Assembly: GCA_016213325.1 (NCBI GenBank)
Contig: JACRAY010000029.1
Span: forward strand, 62,001 to 126,000
Origin: Burkholderiales bacterium
Lineage (GTDB): Bacteria > Pseudomonadota > Gammaproteobacteria > Burkholderiales > Burkholderiaceae_C
Direction of reading: 5' to 3'
DNA: 64,000 bases
Shown: positions 1 to 8,159 of the stretch, in pieces
How the letters are laid out: every line of letters begins with the position of its first letter
Numbering within the stretch: position 1 is the stretch's first letter
The notes under the pieces: generated by a model
Seen by the model: only the letters and a program-made list of their open reading frames with translations
The model's database searches: none
What the model was told of the DNA's origin: nothing
Position numbers and translations under genes: made by a program

Positions 1-1128
1 AACCAGCCCGAGCAGGCCGACGCCGTAGCCGCCCAGCGCCAGCGAAACCTGCATCACGTCGGTGTCGCGGAAGGCGCCGTAGTGGAACAGCGTGGCCACC
101 AGCGGCGTCGCAAACAGCATGAGGCCCGCGGCCGCGGGCACCGCTAACAGCACCGTGAGGCGCAGCCCCCAGTCGAGCATGGCCGAATAGCGGTCGCTGT
201 CGCCCGTTGCGCGCGCGGCAGCCAGCTGCGGCATCAGCACCACGCCCAGCGCCACGCCGAGCAGCGAGGTCGGGAACTCCATCAGCCGGTCGGCATAGAA
301 CAGCCACGTGACGCTGCCGGTCGCGAGGTGCGAAGCGATCTGGGTGTTGATCAGCAGAGAGAGTTGCGCGACGCCCACCCCCAGCAACGCAGGCGCCATC
401 ATGCCCAGCACGTGCCGCACGCCGGGGTCGCGCCAGGCATCGCGCACCTGGCTGGCGGCCAGGCCGATGCGCGGCAGCAACCCCAGCCGGGCCAGCACGG
501 GCACCTGCACGGCCAGCTGCAGCACGCCGCCCGCCATGACGCCGGCGGCCATCGCGTAGATCGGCTCGATGCCCATGGACTTGAACCAGGGCGCACCCAG
601 CCACGCCGCCGCGATCATGCAAAGGTTGAGCAGCACCGGCGTGGCGGCGGGCACGGCATAGCGCTTCCAGGTGTTGAGGATGCCTGCGGCCAGCGCCACC
701 ATCGACATGAAGCCGATGTAAGGGAACATCCAGCGCGTCATGAGCACCGCGGCGTCGAAACTGTGCGGGTCCTTGCGCAGGCCCGACGCCAGCGCCCAGA
801 CCAGGGCCGGCGCGCCGGCCACGCCGATCACGCAGGTCGCGAGCAGCGACCAGGCGAGCGCCGTGGCTACGGCATCGACCAGGCGCCGGGTGGCCTCTTC
901 GCCGTCGCGCTCCTTGGCGTGCGCCAGCGCGGGCACGAAAGCCTGGCTGAAGGCGCCTTCGCCGAACAGCCGGCGAAACAGGTTGGGGATGCGGAAAGCG
1001 ACGTTGAAGGCGTCGGTCAGGGCCGTGGCGCCGAAGACCGCTGCCATCAGCAGGTCCCGGACGAGCCCCGTGACGCGGGAAGCAAGGGTCAGCAGGGAGA
1101 CCGTGGAAGCGGCTTTGAGAAGGGTCAC
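1..1128 (-). CDS. murJ: MurJ/MviN lipid II flippase (3' end beyond window)
   Basis: Integral membrane flippase that moves lipid II across the inner membrane for peptidoglycan synthesis (MATE/MOP superfamily). About 376 codons are visible of a family length near 520, so the C-terminus lies left of the window. The N-terminus reads [20 protein letters not shown] and is followed by the family signature [20 protein letters not shown] and then [10 protein letters not shown]. The chosen start is a GTG at 1126-1128, the first codon that gives the family N-terminus; no strong ribosome binding site is visible before it. The gene is divergent from rpsT across about 70 bases, an arrangement common in Burkholderiales. 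The family call is secure; the exact start is less so. Confidence 0.93.
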   Translation of the reverse strand, partial: MTLLKAASTVSLLTLASRVTGLVRDLLMAAVFGATALTDAFNVAFRIPNLFRRLFGEGAFSQAFVPALAHAKERDGEEATRRLVDAVATALAWSLLATCVIGVAGAPALVWALASGLRKDPHSFDAAVLMTRWMFPYIGFMSMVALAAGILNTWKRYAVPAATPVLLNLCMIAAAWLGAPWFKSMGIEPIYAMAAGVMAGGVLQLAVQVPVLARLGLLPRIGLAASQVRDAWRDPGVRHVLGMMAPALLGVGVAQLSLLINTQIASHLATGSVTWLFYADRLMEFPTSLLGVALGVVLMPQLAAARATGDSDRYSAMLDWGLRLTVLLAVPAAAGLMLFATPLVATLFHYGAFRDTDVMQVSLALGGYGVGLLGLV

Positions 1129-1151
1129 CGGCGGGAGTTTAGCCCGTCGCC

Positions 1152-1157
1152 TATAAT
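1152..1157 (+). promoter_or_regulatory. Candidate -10 element of rpsT
   Basis: A perfect TATAAT hexamer lies 43 bases before the rpsT start codon in the short divergent gap with murJ. The sequence 17 bases upstream has no good -35 match, so this is a probable but not proven sigma-70 promoter. Confidence 0.5.
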
Positions 1158-1200
1158 GGAGGGCTTTGCTGGCATCATCCTCAGACACAAGGATACATTC

Positions 1201-1500
1201 ATGGCCTCTACCAAACCCAAGAAGAAGAACCCGCGCCTCGCGTCGGGTCGCAAGCGCGCGCGCCAGGACGTCAAGCTCAATGCAGCCAACACGTCCCTGC
1301 GCTCCAAATACCGCACCGCGGTGAAGAACGTCGAAAAGGCCGTCGCCGCGGGCGACAAGTCCAAGGCGACCGAACTCTTCGCCAAGGCCCAATCGATCGT
1401 GGACACGGTGGCCGACAAGGGCATCTTCCACAAGAACAAGGCGGCTCGCGACAAGAGCCGTCTCTCGGCGAAGGTCAAGAACCTCGCCGCCGCCGCCTGA
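1201..1500 (+). CDS. rpsT: 30S ribosomal protein S20
   Basis: Small basic protein of 99 residues that binds 16S rRNA in the 30S subunit. The N-terminus [20 protein letters not shown] and the RSKYRTAVK and [18 protein letters not shown] segments are typical of S20. Length matches the family (about 86-100). The ATG at 1201 is preceded by an AAGGA stretch. It stands alone between the divergent murJ and a convergent FimV-like gene and is followed by a strong terminator. Confidence 0.98.
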   Translation: MASTKPKKKNPRLASGRKRARQDVKLNAANTSLRSKYRTAVKNVEKAVAAGDKSKATELFAKAQSIVDTVADKGIFHKNKAARDKSRLSAKVKNLAAAA

Positions 1501-1574
1501 TCCTCTAGCGATCGGGCAAGCCCGGAAGCGCCAGCCGCTTCCGCCGTTTGAACCGGGTGCGCTGCCAGCAAAGA

Positions 1575-1602
1575 CGAAACCCCCGCTTGCGGGGGTTTTT
1601 TC
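1575..1602 (+). terminator. Rho-independent terminator of rpsT
   Basis: An ACCCCCGC-TT-GCGGGGGT hairpin followed by six T residues ends the rpsT transcript. The T tract runs into the stop codon (1601-1603) of the convergent gene on the other strand. Confidence 0.9.
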
Positions 1603-2818
1603 ATGGGGGCGGCCGGCCGCTCGGGCTGCGAACGCCCTCCAGGTCGACATCCAGCGTGCCGTGGGCGGGAACGCTGTCGATCCCGAGCGGCAGTGCTTGC
1701 ATCCGGGTCGAGCCGCCTTCGGCGTCTTCGTCAGGCGCGGCGGCGTGCGGGTGCCCCTCGTCCTTCAGGATGTCCTCGGCCACCCGGTACAGCAGCAGCA
1801 GGTCCCGGTACGCCTGCAGTTCGAAAGCACGCTCGCCTTCGGCGGTGGAACTGCGGAACAGCGAGTGGCCGAGCACCGACAGCACCCGCTGCTGCGGCCA
1901 CAGGGCCGTGATCCGGGTCATCGCGCGGCTGTACCTCTCGAGCCCGGCGGACTCGTGGGCAAACTGGTCATAGGGGGCGACGTCCACGTTGAAGCGGCTG
2001 CAGAACTCTTCGCGCATCGTCTCGAAGCGGGTCCGGTTGCCACTGGAGTGGTAAAGGTCCAGCAGGTACAGCCAGGCCAGGGGGCTGGTCGCTTCCTCGT
2101 CCAGGATGTGCATCTCCAGCAGGTCGATGGCCCGGGCCGGCTCGCCCAGGCGGATGAAGAACTCGACCTGCTGGTAGATGTCGATGAGCTCCTCGGCCTT
2201 GATGCTGAGCGGCGCGGACAGGTCGAGCAGCGGCGGTGGGATTGCTGCTGCAGCGCGAGCCGCGGGTGGGCTGGAAGCCGGCACGGGCGCAGGTGCAGCG
2301 GTGGAAGCAGGCGTCGCCGTGAGGCCGGGGCGAGGCGGCTGGAGGGGCCGGGACGGCACGACCTGGGGTTGCCTCGGCCAAACGGCGGGGGCCTCCCTCC
2401 TGCGCGACACCAGGAACCACAAGATGGCGATGGCGCCCGCGCCGGCCAGCACGGCAGCGGGCAGCCAGGCCAGCATCTTCTGCCGGTCCAGCGCTTGCCG
2501 GGTGGTCGCCAGGGTCGCCTCGTTGCGTGCCAGCGCTTCGCGCGCCGCCAGTGCTTCGCGCGCGTTTCGCTGCAGCAACTCCATCTGCCTGGCGGGTGGT
2601 GCGCCGATCACGGCCCAGGCCTCGGAAGCCGCGGAGCGCGCGGCACCGGGGCTTTCAATGGAAGCCAGGGCGGGGCTGGCGCGCAGCACGAGCGGCTCGG
2701 CGGGCGGCTCGGTGGCGGCAACGGCAGGGCCGGCGATGCGCAGGGCCAAGCCTGTCACAACGGCTGCAACGAAGCCGGTGGCGTATTTCCCGATGATCGT
2801 CCCCTCCCGCATGCGCAC
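1601..2818 (-). CDS. FimV-like TPR-region protein with one membrane span
   Basis: Protein of 405 residues with an N-terminal hydrophobic segment (about residues 13-35, signal peptide or anchor), a helical stretch rich in Ala/Arg/Glu (about 65-110), a clear transmembrane segment near 115-135 (WLPAAVLAGAGAIAILWFLV), a Pro/Ala-rich linker and a C-terminal domain from about 205. That domain reads EELIDIYQQVEFFIRLGEPA and SPLAWLYLLDLYHSSGNRTR and resembles the TPR-like cytoplasmic region of FimV proteins. The LysM and FimV N-terminal domains are absent; the true FimV is encoded at 44.6 kb. Several in-frame starts are possible (ATG at 2818 or 2812). Function in polar organisation or pilus assembly is inferred only. 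Confidence 0.7.
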   Translation of the reverse strand: MRMREGTIIGKYATGFVAAVVTGLALRIAGPAVAATEPPAEPLVLRASPALASIESPGAARSAASEAWAVIGAPPARQMELLQRNAREALAAREALARNEATLATTRQALDRQKMLAWLPAAVLAGAGAIAILWFLVSRRREAPAVWPRQPQVVPSRPLQPPRPGLTATPASTAAPAPVPASSPPAARAAAAIPPPLLDLSAPLSIKAEELIDIYQQVEFFIRLGEPARAIDLLEMHILDEEATSPLAWLYLLDLYHSSGNRTRFETMREEFCSRFNVDVAPYDQFAHESAGLERYSRAMTRITALWPQQRVLSVLGHSLFRSSTAEGERAFELQAYRDLLLLYRVAEDILKDEGHPHAAAPDEDAEGGSTRMQALPLGIDSVPAHGTLDVDLEGVRSPSGRPPP

Positions 2819-2835
2819 ACGGGGCTGCGGCTATC

Positions 2836-3153
2836 CTACCTTGCGCGCTCGTCGGGCAGCAAACAGGCCTCGGCCACCTGCAGGTCGTTGTCTTTCGCGA
2901 AGTTGATGACGAAGTCCCAGGCCATGGGCTCGTAGTCGCGCAGTGCCCGGTTGACCACCACGGCCTTCACCCCTTCGATGACGGTCGGCACGCACCACGG
3001 CGAGTAGCTCAGGTGGCTGCCCGGGTGCGCGCCGCCGGGGCGAAAGGAGCTCATCACCCCTGCCAGCCGCTCGGCCCAATCGCTCGGGCGAAAGACGCGG
3101 CCGTCCCGGGTGATGCCCCGGATGAAGACTTCCTTGGCGTTCGGAGAGATCAT
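2836..3153 (-). CDS. DUF3579 family protein
   Basis: Protein of 105 residues matching the DUF3579 family found next to arginine genes in Burkholderiales. Features include the N-terminal FIRGITRDGRVFRPSDWAER, a central YSPWCVP and the ending VINFAKDNDL. No catalytic motif is known. The start is the ATG at 3153, which gives the usual family N-terminus; an in-frame extension to 3246 lacks homology and would run through a palindromic operator. That operator (3175-3190) sits 22 bases upstream and is identical to one in the mdh/gntR region, so control by that GntR protein is likely. Divergent from argD. Confidence 0.85.
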   Translation of the reverse strand: MISPNAKEVFIRGITRDGRVFRPSDWAERLAGVMSSFRPGGAHPGSHLSYSPWCVPTVIEGVKAVVVNRALRDYEPMAWDFVINFAKDNDLQVAEACLLPDERAR

Positions 3154-3174
3154 ATGTTGCGGTGCACAAGTATT

Positions 3175-3190
3175 ATATCTTATATAAGAC
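3175..3190 (+). promoter_or_regulatory. Palindromic operator shared with the mdh/gntR region
   Basis: The 16-mer ATATCTTATATAAGAC, with a perfect 12-bp palindrome TCTTATATAAGA at its core (3178-3189), recurs exactly as the reverse complement at 31752-31767. Its AT-rich character stands out in this GC-rich DNA. It lies just upstream of the DUF3579 start. Binding by the GntR/HutC regulator encoded at 31.8 kb is inferred. Confidence 0.7.
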
Positions 3191-3272
3191 TTGGGGCCAG
3201 CCGGGCGGCATCGCTGTGATGCGCAATTCTCAACCCGGCGGTGCATTCGGTGTGCCTAAAATCAGCGCTCAA

Positions 3273-3292
3273 CGGCCCAATGCGTTGGGCCG
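3273..3292 (+). promoter_or_regulatory. Hairpin in the argD leader
   Basis: CGGCCCAA-TGCG-TTGGGCCG forms a perfect 8-bp stem with a 4-base loop, 24 bases before the argD start codon. No T tract follows, so it is not a classic terminator. It may be an mRNA 5' structure or chance; no arginine operator was recognised. Confidence 0.4.
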
Positions 3293-3316
3293 CTTCTCAT
3301 TGCAAAGGAACGACTG

Positions 3317-4510
3317 ATGGCTTTCATCGAGGCTCAATCGCCGCACACCATGAACACCTACGGGCGCTTGGCCGTCGCGCTGTCGCACGGCCAGGGCGTG
3401 TACGTCTGGGACGTGAACGGCAAGCGATACCTCGATGCGCTGGCCGGCATCGCGGTGAACACGCTGGGCCACAACCACCCCAAGCTGGTGCCTGCCCTGC
3501 AGGACCAGGTGGCCAAGATCATCCACAGCTGCAACTACTACCACGTGCCCAACCAGGAGAAGCTGGCGGCCAAGCTGGTGGAACTCTCGGGCATGACCAA
3601 CGTGTTCTTCGCCAATTCGGGGCTGGAAGCCAACGAGGCGGCGCTGAAGCTGGCGCGCAAGTACGGCCACGACAAGGGCATCGAGCGGCCGAAGATCGTG
3701 GTGTACGAGAAGGCCTTCCACGGCCGCAGCATCGCCACCCTGTCGGCCACCGGCAACGAAAAGGTGCAGAAGGGCTTCGGGCCGCTGGTGGAAGGCTTCG
3801 TGCGCGTGCCGCTCAACGACATCGAGGCGCTGAAGGCCGCCACTGCCAAAGACCCCGACGTGGTGGCCGTGTTCTTCGAGACCATCCAGGGCGAAGGCGG
3901 CATCAACCCCATGCGCGCCGACTACCTGCGCAAGGTGCGCGAGCTGTGCGACCAGAAGGACTGGCTGCTGATGATCGACGAGGTGCAGTGCGGCATGGGC
4001 CGCACCGGCAAGTGGTTCGCGCACCAGTGGGCCGGCATCGTGCCCGACGTGATGCCGCTGGCCAAGGGCCTCGGCTCGGGCGTGCCGATCGGCGCGGTGG
4101 TGGCGGGCCCGAAGGCCGCCAACATCTTCCAGCCGGGCAACCACGGCACCACCTTCGGCGGCAACCCGCTGGCCATGCGTGCCGGCGTGGAGACGCTGCG
4201 CATCATGGAAGAAGACGGCCTGCTGGAGAACGCGGCGCGCGTGGGTGCGCACATGAAGTCGCGCCTGGAAAGCGAACTGGAGGGCCTGGAAGGCGTGCGC
4301 GAAATCCGCGGCCAGGGGCTGATGATCGGCATCGAGCTGGCCAGGCCGTGCGGCGTGCTGATCCAGCGCGCTGCCGACGCGGGGCTACTGATCAGCGTGA
4401 CCGCCGACAACGTGGTGCGCCTGCTGCCGCCGCTCATCATCACGCAGGCCGAGGCAGATGACGTGATCACGCAGCTGGTCCCGCTGCTCAAGGCCTTCCT
4501 CGCCGAGTGA
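3317..4510 (+). CDS. argD: Acetylornithine aminotransferase
   Basis: PLP-dependent class III aminotransferase of 397 residues making N-acetylornithine from N-acetylglutamate semialdehyde and glutamate in arginine synthesis; ArgD enzymes often also serve the succinyl-diaminopimelate step of lysine synthesis. The PLP lysine is Lys250 in PLAKGLGSGVPIGA; the cofactor-binding Asp is in IDEVQCGMGRTG (about 220-231). The active-site SNYYHVPNQ-type segment reads CNYYHVPNQ near 72-80. The ATG at 3317 has an AAAGGAA binding site 8 bases upstream. Followed directly by argF with near-zero spacing, so the two form an operon. Confidence 0.95.
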   Translation: MAFIEAQSPHTMNTYGRLAVALSHGQGVYVWDVNGKRYLDALAGIAVNTLGHNHPKLVPALQDQVAKIIHSCNYYHVPNQEKLAAKLVELSGMTNVFFANSGLEANEAALKLARKYGHDKGIERPKIVVYEKAFHGRSIATLSATGNEKVQKGFGPLVEGFVRVPLNDIEALKAATAKDPDVVAVFFETIQGEGGINPMRADYLRKVRELCDQKDWLLMIDEVQCGMGRTGKWFAHQWAGIVPDVMPLAKGLGSGVPIGAVVAGPKAANIFQPGNHGTTFGGNPLAMRAGVETLRIMEEDGLLENAARVGAHMKSRLESELEGLEGVREIRGQGLMIGIELARPCGVLIQRAADAGLLISVTADNVVRLLPPLIITQAEADDVITQLVPLLKAFLAE

Positions 4511-4512
4511 CC

Positions 4513-5436
4513 ATGGCGGCAATTCGGCACTTCCTGCAGTTCAGCGACTTCACGGCCGACGAGCACGACTGGGTGTTCCAGCGCGCGGCCGAGATCAAGC
4601 GCAAGTTCAAGGCCTACGAAAAGTACCACCCGCTGGCCGACCGCACGCTGGCGATGATCTTCGAGAAGGCGTCCACGCGCACGCGCGTGAGCTTCGAGGC
4701 GGGCATGTACCAGCTGGGCGGCTCGGTGGTGCACCTGACCACCGGCGACTCGCAACTGGGGCGCGCCGAGCCCATCGAGGACAGCGCCAAGGTGATCAGC
4801 CGCATGGTCGACCTGGTGATGATCCGGACCTTCGGGCAGGACAAGATCGACGCCTTTGCGGCGCATTCGCGCGTGCCGGTGATCAACGGGCTCACCAACG
4901 AGTTCCACCCGTGCCAGATCCTCGCGGACATCTTCACCTTCATCGAGCATCGCGGCTCCATCCAGGGGCGCGTGGTGGCGTGGGTGGGCGACGGCAACAA
5001 CATGGCCAACACGTGGCTGCAGGCGGCCGAGCTGCTCGGCTTCACGGTGCACGTGAGCACGCCCACCGGCTATGAAGTCGACCAGGCCGTCGCAGGCATC
5101 CGCAGCAACGACAGCTACAAGGTCTTCAAGGACCCCATGGAAGCGTGCCGCGGCGCCGACCTGGTGACCACCGACGTGTGGACCAGCATGGGCTACGAAG
5201 CGGAGAACGAAGAGCGCCGCAAGGCATTTGCCGACTGGTGCGTGGACACCGAGATGATGCGGGTGGCCAAGCCGGATGCGCTGTTCATGCATTGCCTGCC
5301 CGCGCACCGCGGCGAAGAGGTCGAAGCCGATGTGATCGACGGTCCCCAGTCGGTGGTGTGGGAAGAAGCCGAGAACCGCATGCACGTGCAGAAGGCGCTC
5401 ATGGAGTTCCTGCTGCTGGGTAAAGTCGCACAGTAG
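4513..5436 (+). CDS. argF: Ornithine carbamoyltransferase
   Basis: Cytoplasmic enzyme of 307 residues converting ornithine and carbamoyl phosphate to citrulline. All signature motifs are present: STRTR for carbamoyl phosphate (residues 54-58), HPCQ (132-135) and the catalytic HCLPAHRGEE loop (260-269). The ATG at 4513 follows the argD stop by two bases; an in-frame GTG at 4507 would give two extra residues and overlap argD. The argD-argF pair is translationally close. argG, which often follows in relatives, is not here. A bidirectional hairpin follows the stop. Confidence 0.95.
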   Translation: MAAIRHFLQFSDFTADEHDWVFQRAAEIKRKFKAYEKYHPLADRTLAMIFEKASTRTRVSFEAGMYQLGGSVVHLTTGDSQLGRAEPIEDSAKVISRMVDLVMIRTFGQDKIDAFAAHSRVPVINGLTNEFHPCQILADIFTFIEHRGSIQGRVVAWVGDGNNMANTWLQAAELLGFTVHVSTPTGYEVDQAVAGIRSNDSYKVFKDPMEACRGADLVTTDVWTSMGYEAENEERRKAFADWCVDTEMMRVAKPDALFMHCLPAHRGEEVEADVIDGPQSVVWEEAENRMHVQKALMEFLLLGKVAQ

Positions 5437-5439
5437 GCT

Positions 5440-5462
5440 GGTGGGCAGCGAAGCTGCCCACC
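5440..5462. terminator. Bidirectional hairpin between argF and the convergent gene
   Basis: GGTGGGCAGC-GAA-GCTGCCCACC is a perfect 10-bp stem with a 3-base loop in the 29-base gap between two convergent genes. It lacks a T tract but its position between facing stop codons supports a shared terminator. Confidence 0.65.
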
Positions 5463-5465
5463 CGA

Positions 5466-5873
5466 TCACGTGGCCGCGCTCGCACCCGCCCCGAACCGCC
5501 CGCCGCCGGGATAGGGCGGCACCTTGCCGAGCTTGATGAGGCGCTGCTCGATGCCGAAGCGCGTGCGGCCCAGCGAGTCGGCCAGTTGCTTCAGGTCGCT
5601 GCCCGAGTCGAAGCCGGCGAGCAGCACCGCGTCGTCTTCCTCGGCCCACGGCTTGCCGGCGTTGGCCGGGGCGGCGGGGCGCGAGCGGACGGAGGGCTTG
5701 GGCGCCTCTTCGTTCGGTGCGGCTGCGCCGTCGAGCGCACGCGAGACGGCATGCAGCGCCCGGATGACGGGTGGCGCGTTGTAGGGGCTGTCTTCCGGCA
5801 TGGCCTCGCCGGTGACGGGATGGATGCCCTGCGCGAGGGTGTCGATAATCTGCCGGGCAGATTGCAGTTCCAT
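5466..5873 (-). CDS. Conserved small protein behind a LexA-like box
   Basis: Protein of 135 residues of unknown function. The N-terminal half (LQSARQIIDTLAQGIHPVTG, then EAMPEDSPYNAPPVIRALHAVSRAL) resembles a short domain I recall as widespread in proteobacterial hypothetical proteins. The C-terminal half (KPWAEEDDAVLLAGFDSGSD through about residue 125) looks like a Myb/SANT-like helical DNA-binding segment with the W-x-EED pattern and GRTRFGIEQRL, often seen at the end of DNA-repair helicases. The ATG at 5873 has a good AGGAGG site, so the longer in-frame extension to 5975 is rejected. A CTGT-N8-ACAG box lies 27 bases upstream, suggesting SOS induction. Role in DNA damage response is inferred. 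Confidence 0.72.
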   Translation of the reverse strand: MELQSARQIIDTLAQGIHPVTGEAMPEDSPYNAPPVIRALHAVSRALDGAAAPNEEAPKPSVRSRPAAPANAGKPWAEEDDAVLLAGFDSGSDLKQLADSLGRTRFGIEQRLIKLGKVPPYPGGGRFGAGASAAT

Positions 5874-5899
5874 GGAGTTCCTCCTGGTGGGTGATGGGA

Positions 5900-5915
5900 C
5901 TGTATTTGCATACAG
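5900..5915 (-). promoter_or_regulatory. LexA-like SOS box overlapping a promoter
   Basis: CTGTATTTGCATACAG matches the LexA pattern CTGT-N8-ACAG and its arms CTGTAT/ATACAG are a perfect inverted repeat. On the minus strand a TTGCGG -35 is followed after 16 bases by TACAGT, a plausible -10 that overlaps the box, which is the usual geometry for LexA repression. It faces the small gene ending at 5466. The gene on the plus strand starts 43 bases away and could also be affected. Confidence 0.65.
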
Positions 5916-5957
5916 CTTTTCCGCAACGGGCCATTGCCGGTGCGGGTTGACGCCCCG

Positions 5958-6278
5958 ATGACCGCTTCTCCCCAACCTTGCCTAGCCTGCGGCGCGTGCT
6001 GCGCGGAGTTCCGCGTCGACTTCGCGGCCGCGGAAATGGAAGACCACGGCGGGCCCGTCCCAGCAGGGCTCGCGGTGGAAGTGACTGCCAACACGTGCCG
6101 CATGCGCGGCACCGACCACGCGTCGCCGCGCTGCGCCGCACTCACGGGCCGCATCGGCGTGCAGGTGGCTTGCGGCATCTACGAATGGCGGCCCAACCCC
6201 TGCCGCGAACTCGAACCCGGCAGCGACGCCTGCCGGCGCGCGCGCATGCGCCATGGCCTCGCGCCGTTGCCGGCCTGA
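5958..6278 (+). CDS. YkgJ-type cysteine cluster protein
   Basis: Protein of 106 residues with the N-terminal Cys-rich signature CLACGACC (residues 8-15) and further Cys at ANTCRM, RCAAL, ACGIY and PCREL. This pattern fits the YkgJ/CxxCxxCC family, proposed to bind a metal ion (zinc or iron); no enzyme activity is established. The ATG at 5958 is chosen over an upstream TTG at 5934 because homologues start just before the Cys cluster. It lies 22 bases before kynB, so the two could be cotranscribed, though their functions have no known link. Confidence 0.8.
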   Translation: MTASPQPCLACGACCAEFRVDFAAAEMEDHGGPVPAGLAVEVTANTCRMRGTDHASPRCAALTGRIGVQVACGIYEWRPNPCRELEPGSDACRRARMRHGLAPLPA

Positions 6279-6300
6279 AAATGCTTTAAGCTTCAACTAA

Positions 6301-6927
6301 ATGAAGCGCCTCTGGGACATCTCGCCGCCGGTCTCGGCCACGGCACCGGTTTTCCCCGGTGACACGCCGTATGCCCAGTCATGGGCGGCGACCCTCGGCC
6401 CCGGATGCCCCGTCAACGTCAGCAGCATCACGCTGTCGCCGCACGTGGGCGCGCATGCGGATGCGCCGCTGCACTACGACAGCGAAGGCGCAGCCGTCGG
6501 TGCGCTGGACCTCGAGCCCTACCTCGGCCCCTGCCGCGTGATCCACGCGATCGGCGTCTCGCCGCTGGTCGAATGGCGCCACATCGAACACGCGAGCCGC
6601 GACTTGCCGCCGCGCGTGCTGGTGCGCACCTACGAGCGCATGCCCGTCGACCGCTTCGACACGCAGCTCACCGCTTTCGCGGCCGCCACCATCGAGCGGC
6701 TCGCGGCGCTGGGCGTGACGCTCGTCGGCATCGACACCGCCAGCATCGACCCGGCCGACAGCAAGGACCTGCCCAGCCACCAGGCGATCCGGCGGCTCGG
6801 CTTGCGCGTGCTGGAAAACCTGGTGCTCGATGACGTGCCCGAAGGCGACTACGAACTGATCGCCCTGCCCCTCAAACTGGTGACGGCCGACGCATCGCCG
6901 GTGCGCGCCATCCTGCGAGAACCATGA
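6301..6927 (+). CDS. kynB: Kynurenine formamidase (arylformamidase)
   Basis: Metal-dependent hydrolase of 208 residues converting N-formylkynurenine to kynurenine and formate in tryptophan catabolism. The cyclase/KynB metal site [11 protein letters not shown] gives His48, His52, Asp54 and His58, and the N-terminus [20 protein letters not shown] is typical. First gene of kynB-kynU-kynA, overlapping kynU by 4 bases (ATGA). No strong ribosome binding site is seen before the ATG. A tryptophan- or kynurenine-responsive regulator is not encoded nearby. Confidence 0.93.
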   Translation: MKRLWDISPPVSATAPVFPGDTPYAQSWAATLGPGCPVNVSSITLSPHVGAHADAPLHYDSEGAAVGALDLEPYLGPCRVIHAIGVSPLVEWRHIEHASRDLPPRVLVRTYERMPVDRFDTQLTAFAAATIERLAALGVTLVGIDTASIDPADSKDLPSHQAIRRLGLRVLENLVLDDVPEGDYELIALPLKLVTADASPVRAILREP

Positions 6928-8159
6928 CCACCCTGCAAGACTGCCGCGCGCTCGATGCGGCCGACCCGTTGCGGCCCCTGCGCGACCTGTTCACGCTGCC
7001 TGCCGGCGTGACCTACCTCGACGGCAACTCGCTCGGTCCCTTGCCGCGCGCCACCGCCGCCCGCGTGGCCCGCACGATCGACGAAGAGTGGGGCGAGGGC
7101 CTGATCCGCTCGTGGAACAGCGCAGGCTGGTTCGAGATGCCGCAGCGCATCGGCGACCGCATCGGGCAGTTGGTCGGCGCGAAGGCGGGCGAGACCGTCG
7201 CCACCGACACGACCTCGGTCAACCTGTACAAGGTCTTGAGCGCGGCGCTGTCGGTCGCAGGCAGCGGGCCCAGGGTGGTGCTCAGCGAGCGCAGCAACTT
7301 CCCCACCGACCTCTACATCGCAGAGTCGCTGTGCCGCGAGCGCGGCTTCCAACTGGTCCTGGTCGAGCCCGATGCGATCGAAGCGCGCATCGCCGAAGGC
7401 ATCGCGGTGCTGATGCTGACGCACGTGAACTACCGCACCGGCGCCATGCACGACATGGCCAGGCTCACTGCGCTGGCCCATGCGCACGGCGCACTGGTGG
7501 TGTGGGACCTCGCGCACAGCGCAGGCGCAGTGCCGGTCGACCTGAACGGCGCGGACGCGGACTTCGCCGTGGGCTGCGGCTACAAATACCTGAACGGCGG
7601 CCCGGGCGCGCCCGCTTTCCTGTGGGTGCACGCCAGGCACGCCAGCCGCTTCGTGCAGCCGCTATCGGGCTGGTGGGGCCATGCGGAGCCGTTCGAGTTC
7701 ACGCCGGGCTACCGGCCGGCCGAAGGCGTCACGCGCTACCTGTGCGGCACGCAGACGGTGCTGGGCATGGTGGCGCTGGACTGCGGACTCGATACGCTGC
7801 ACGCGACGGACATGGCGGCGCTGCGCCGCAAGTCGCTGGCGTTGACCGACCTGTTCATCTCGCTGGTCGGGCAGCGCTGCGCAAGCCACGGCCTGGCACT
7901 CGTCACGCCACGCGAGCATGCGAAGCGCGGCTCGCAGGTCTGCCTGTCCCGCGAGGAAGGCGCTTACGCCATCGTGCAGGCGCTCATCGCGCGCGGGGTC
8001 ATCGGGGACTTCCGCGCGCCCGACATCCTGCGCTTTGGCTTCACGCCCCTGTACCTCGGCTTCGAGGACGTTTGGAACGCCGTGGAGCACTTGCGCGATG
8101 TGATGGACACGCGCGAATGGCAGCAGCCGCAATTCAACCGCAGGAACGCCGTCACATGA
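6924..8159 (+). CDS. kynU: Kynureninase
   Basis: PLP enzyme of 411 residues cleaving kynurenine to anthranilate and alanine. The Schiff-base lysine is Lys221 in [15 protein letters not shown], preceded by the cofactor Asp in [27 protein letters not shown] near residue 31 is a family hallmark. It overlaps kynB and kynA by 4 bases each (ATGA), which indicates translational coupling. Length agrees with bacterial KynU. Confidence 0.95.
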   Translation: MTTLQDCRALDAADPLRPLRDLFTLPAGVTYLDGNSLGPLPRATAARVARTIDEEWGEGLIRSWNSAGWFEMPQRIGDRIGQLVGAKAGETVATDTTSVNLYKVLSAALSVAGSGPRVVLSERSNFPTDLYIAESLCRERGFQLVLVEPDAIEARIAEGIAVLMLTHVNYRTGAMHDMARLTALAHAHGALVVWDLAHSAGAVPVDLNGADADFAVGCGYKYLNGGPGAPAFLWVHARHASRFVQPLSGWWGHAEPFEFTPGYRPAEGVTRYLCGTQTVLGMVALDCGLDTLHATDMAALRRKSLALTDLFISLVGQRCASHGLALVTPREHAKRGSQVCLSREEGAYAIVQALIARGVIGDFRAPDILRFGFTPLYLGFEDVWNAVEHLRDVMDTREWQQPQFNRRNAVT

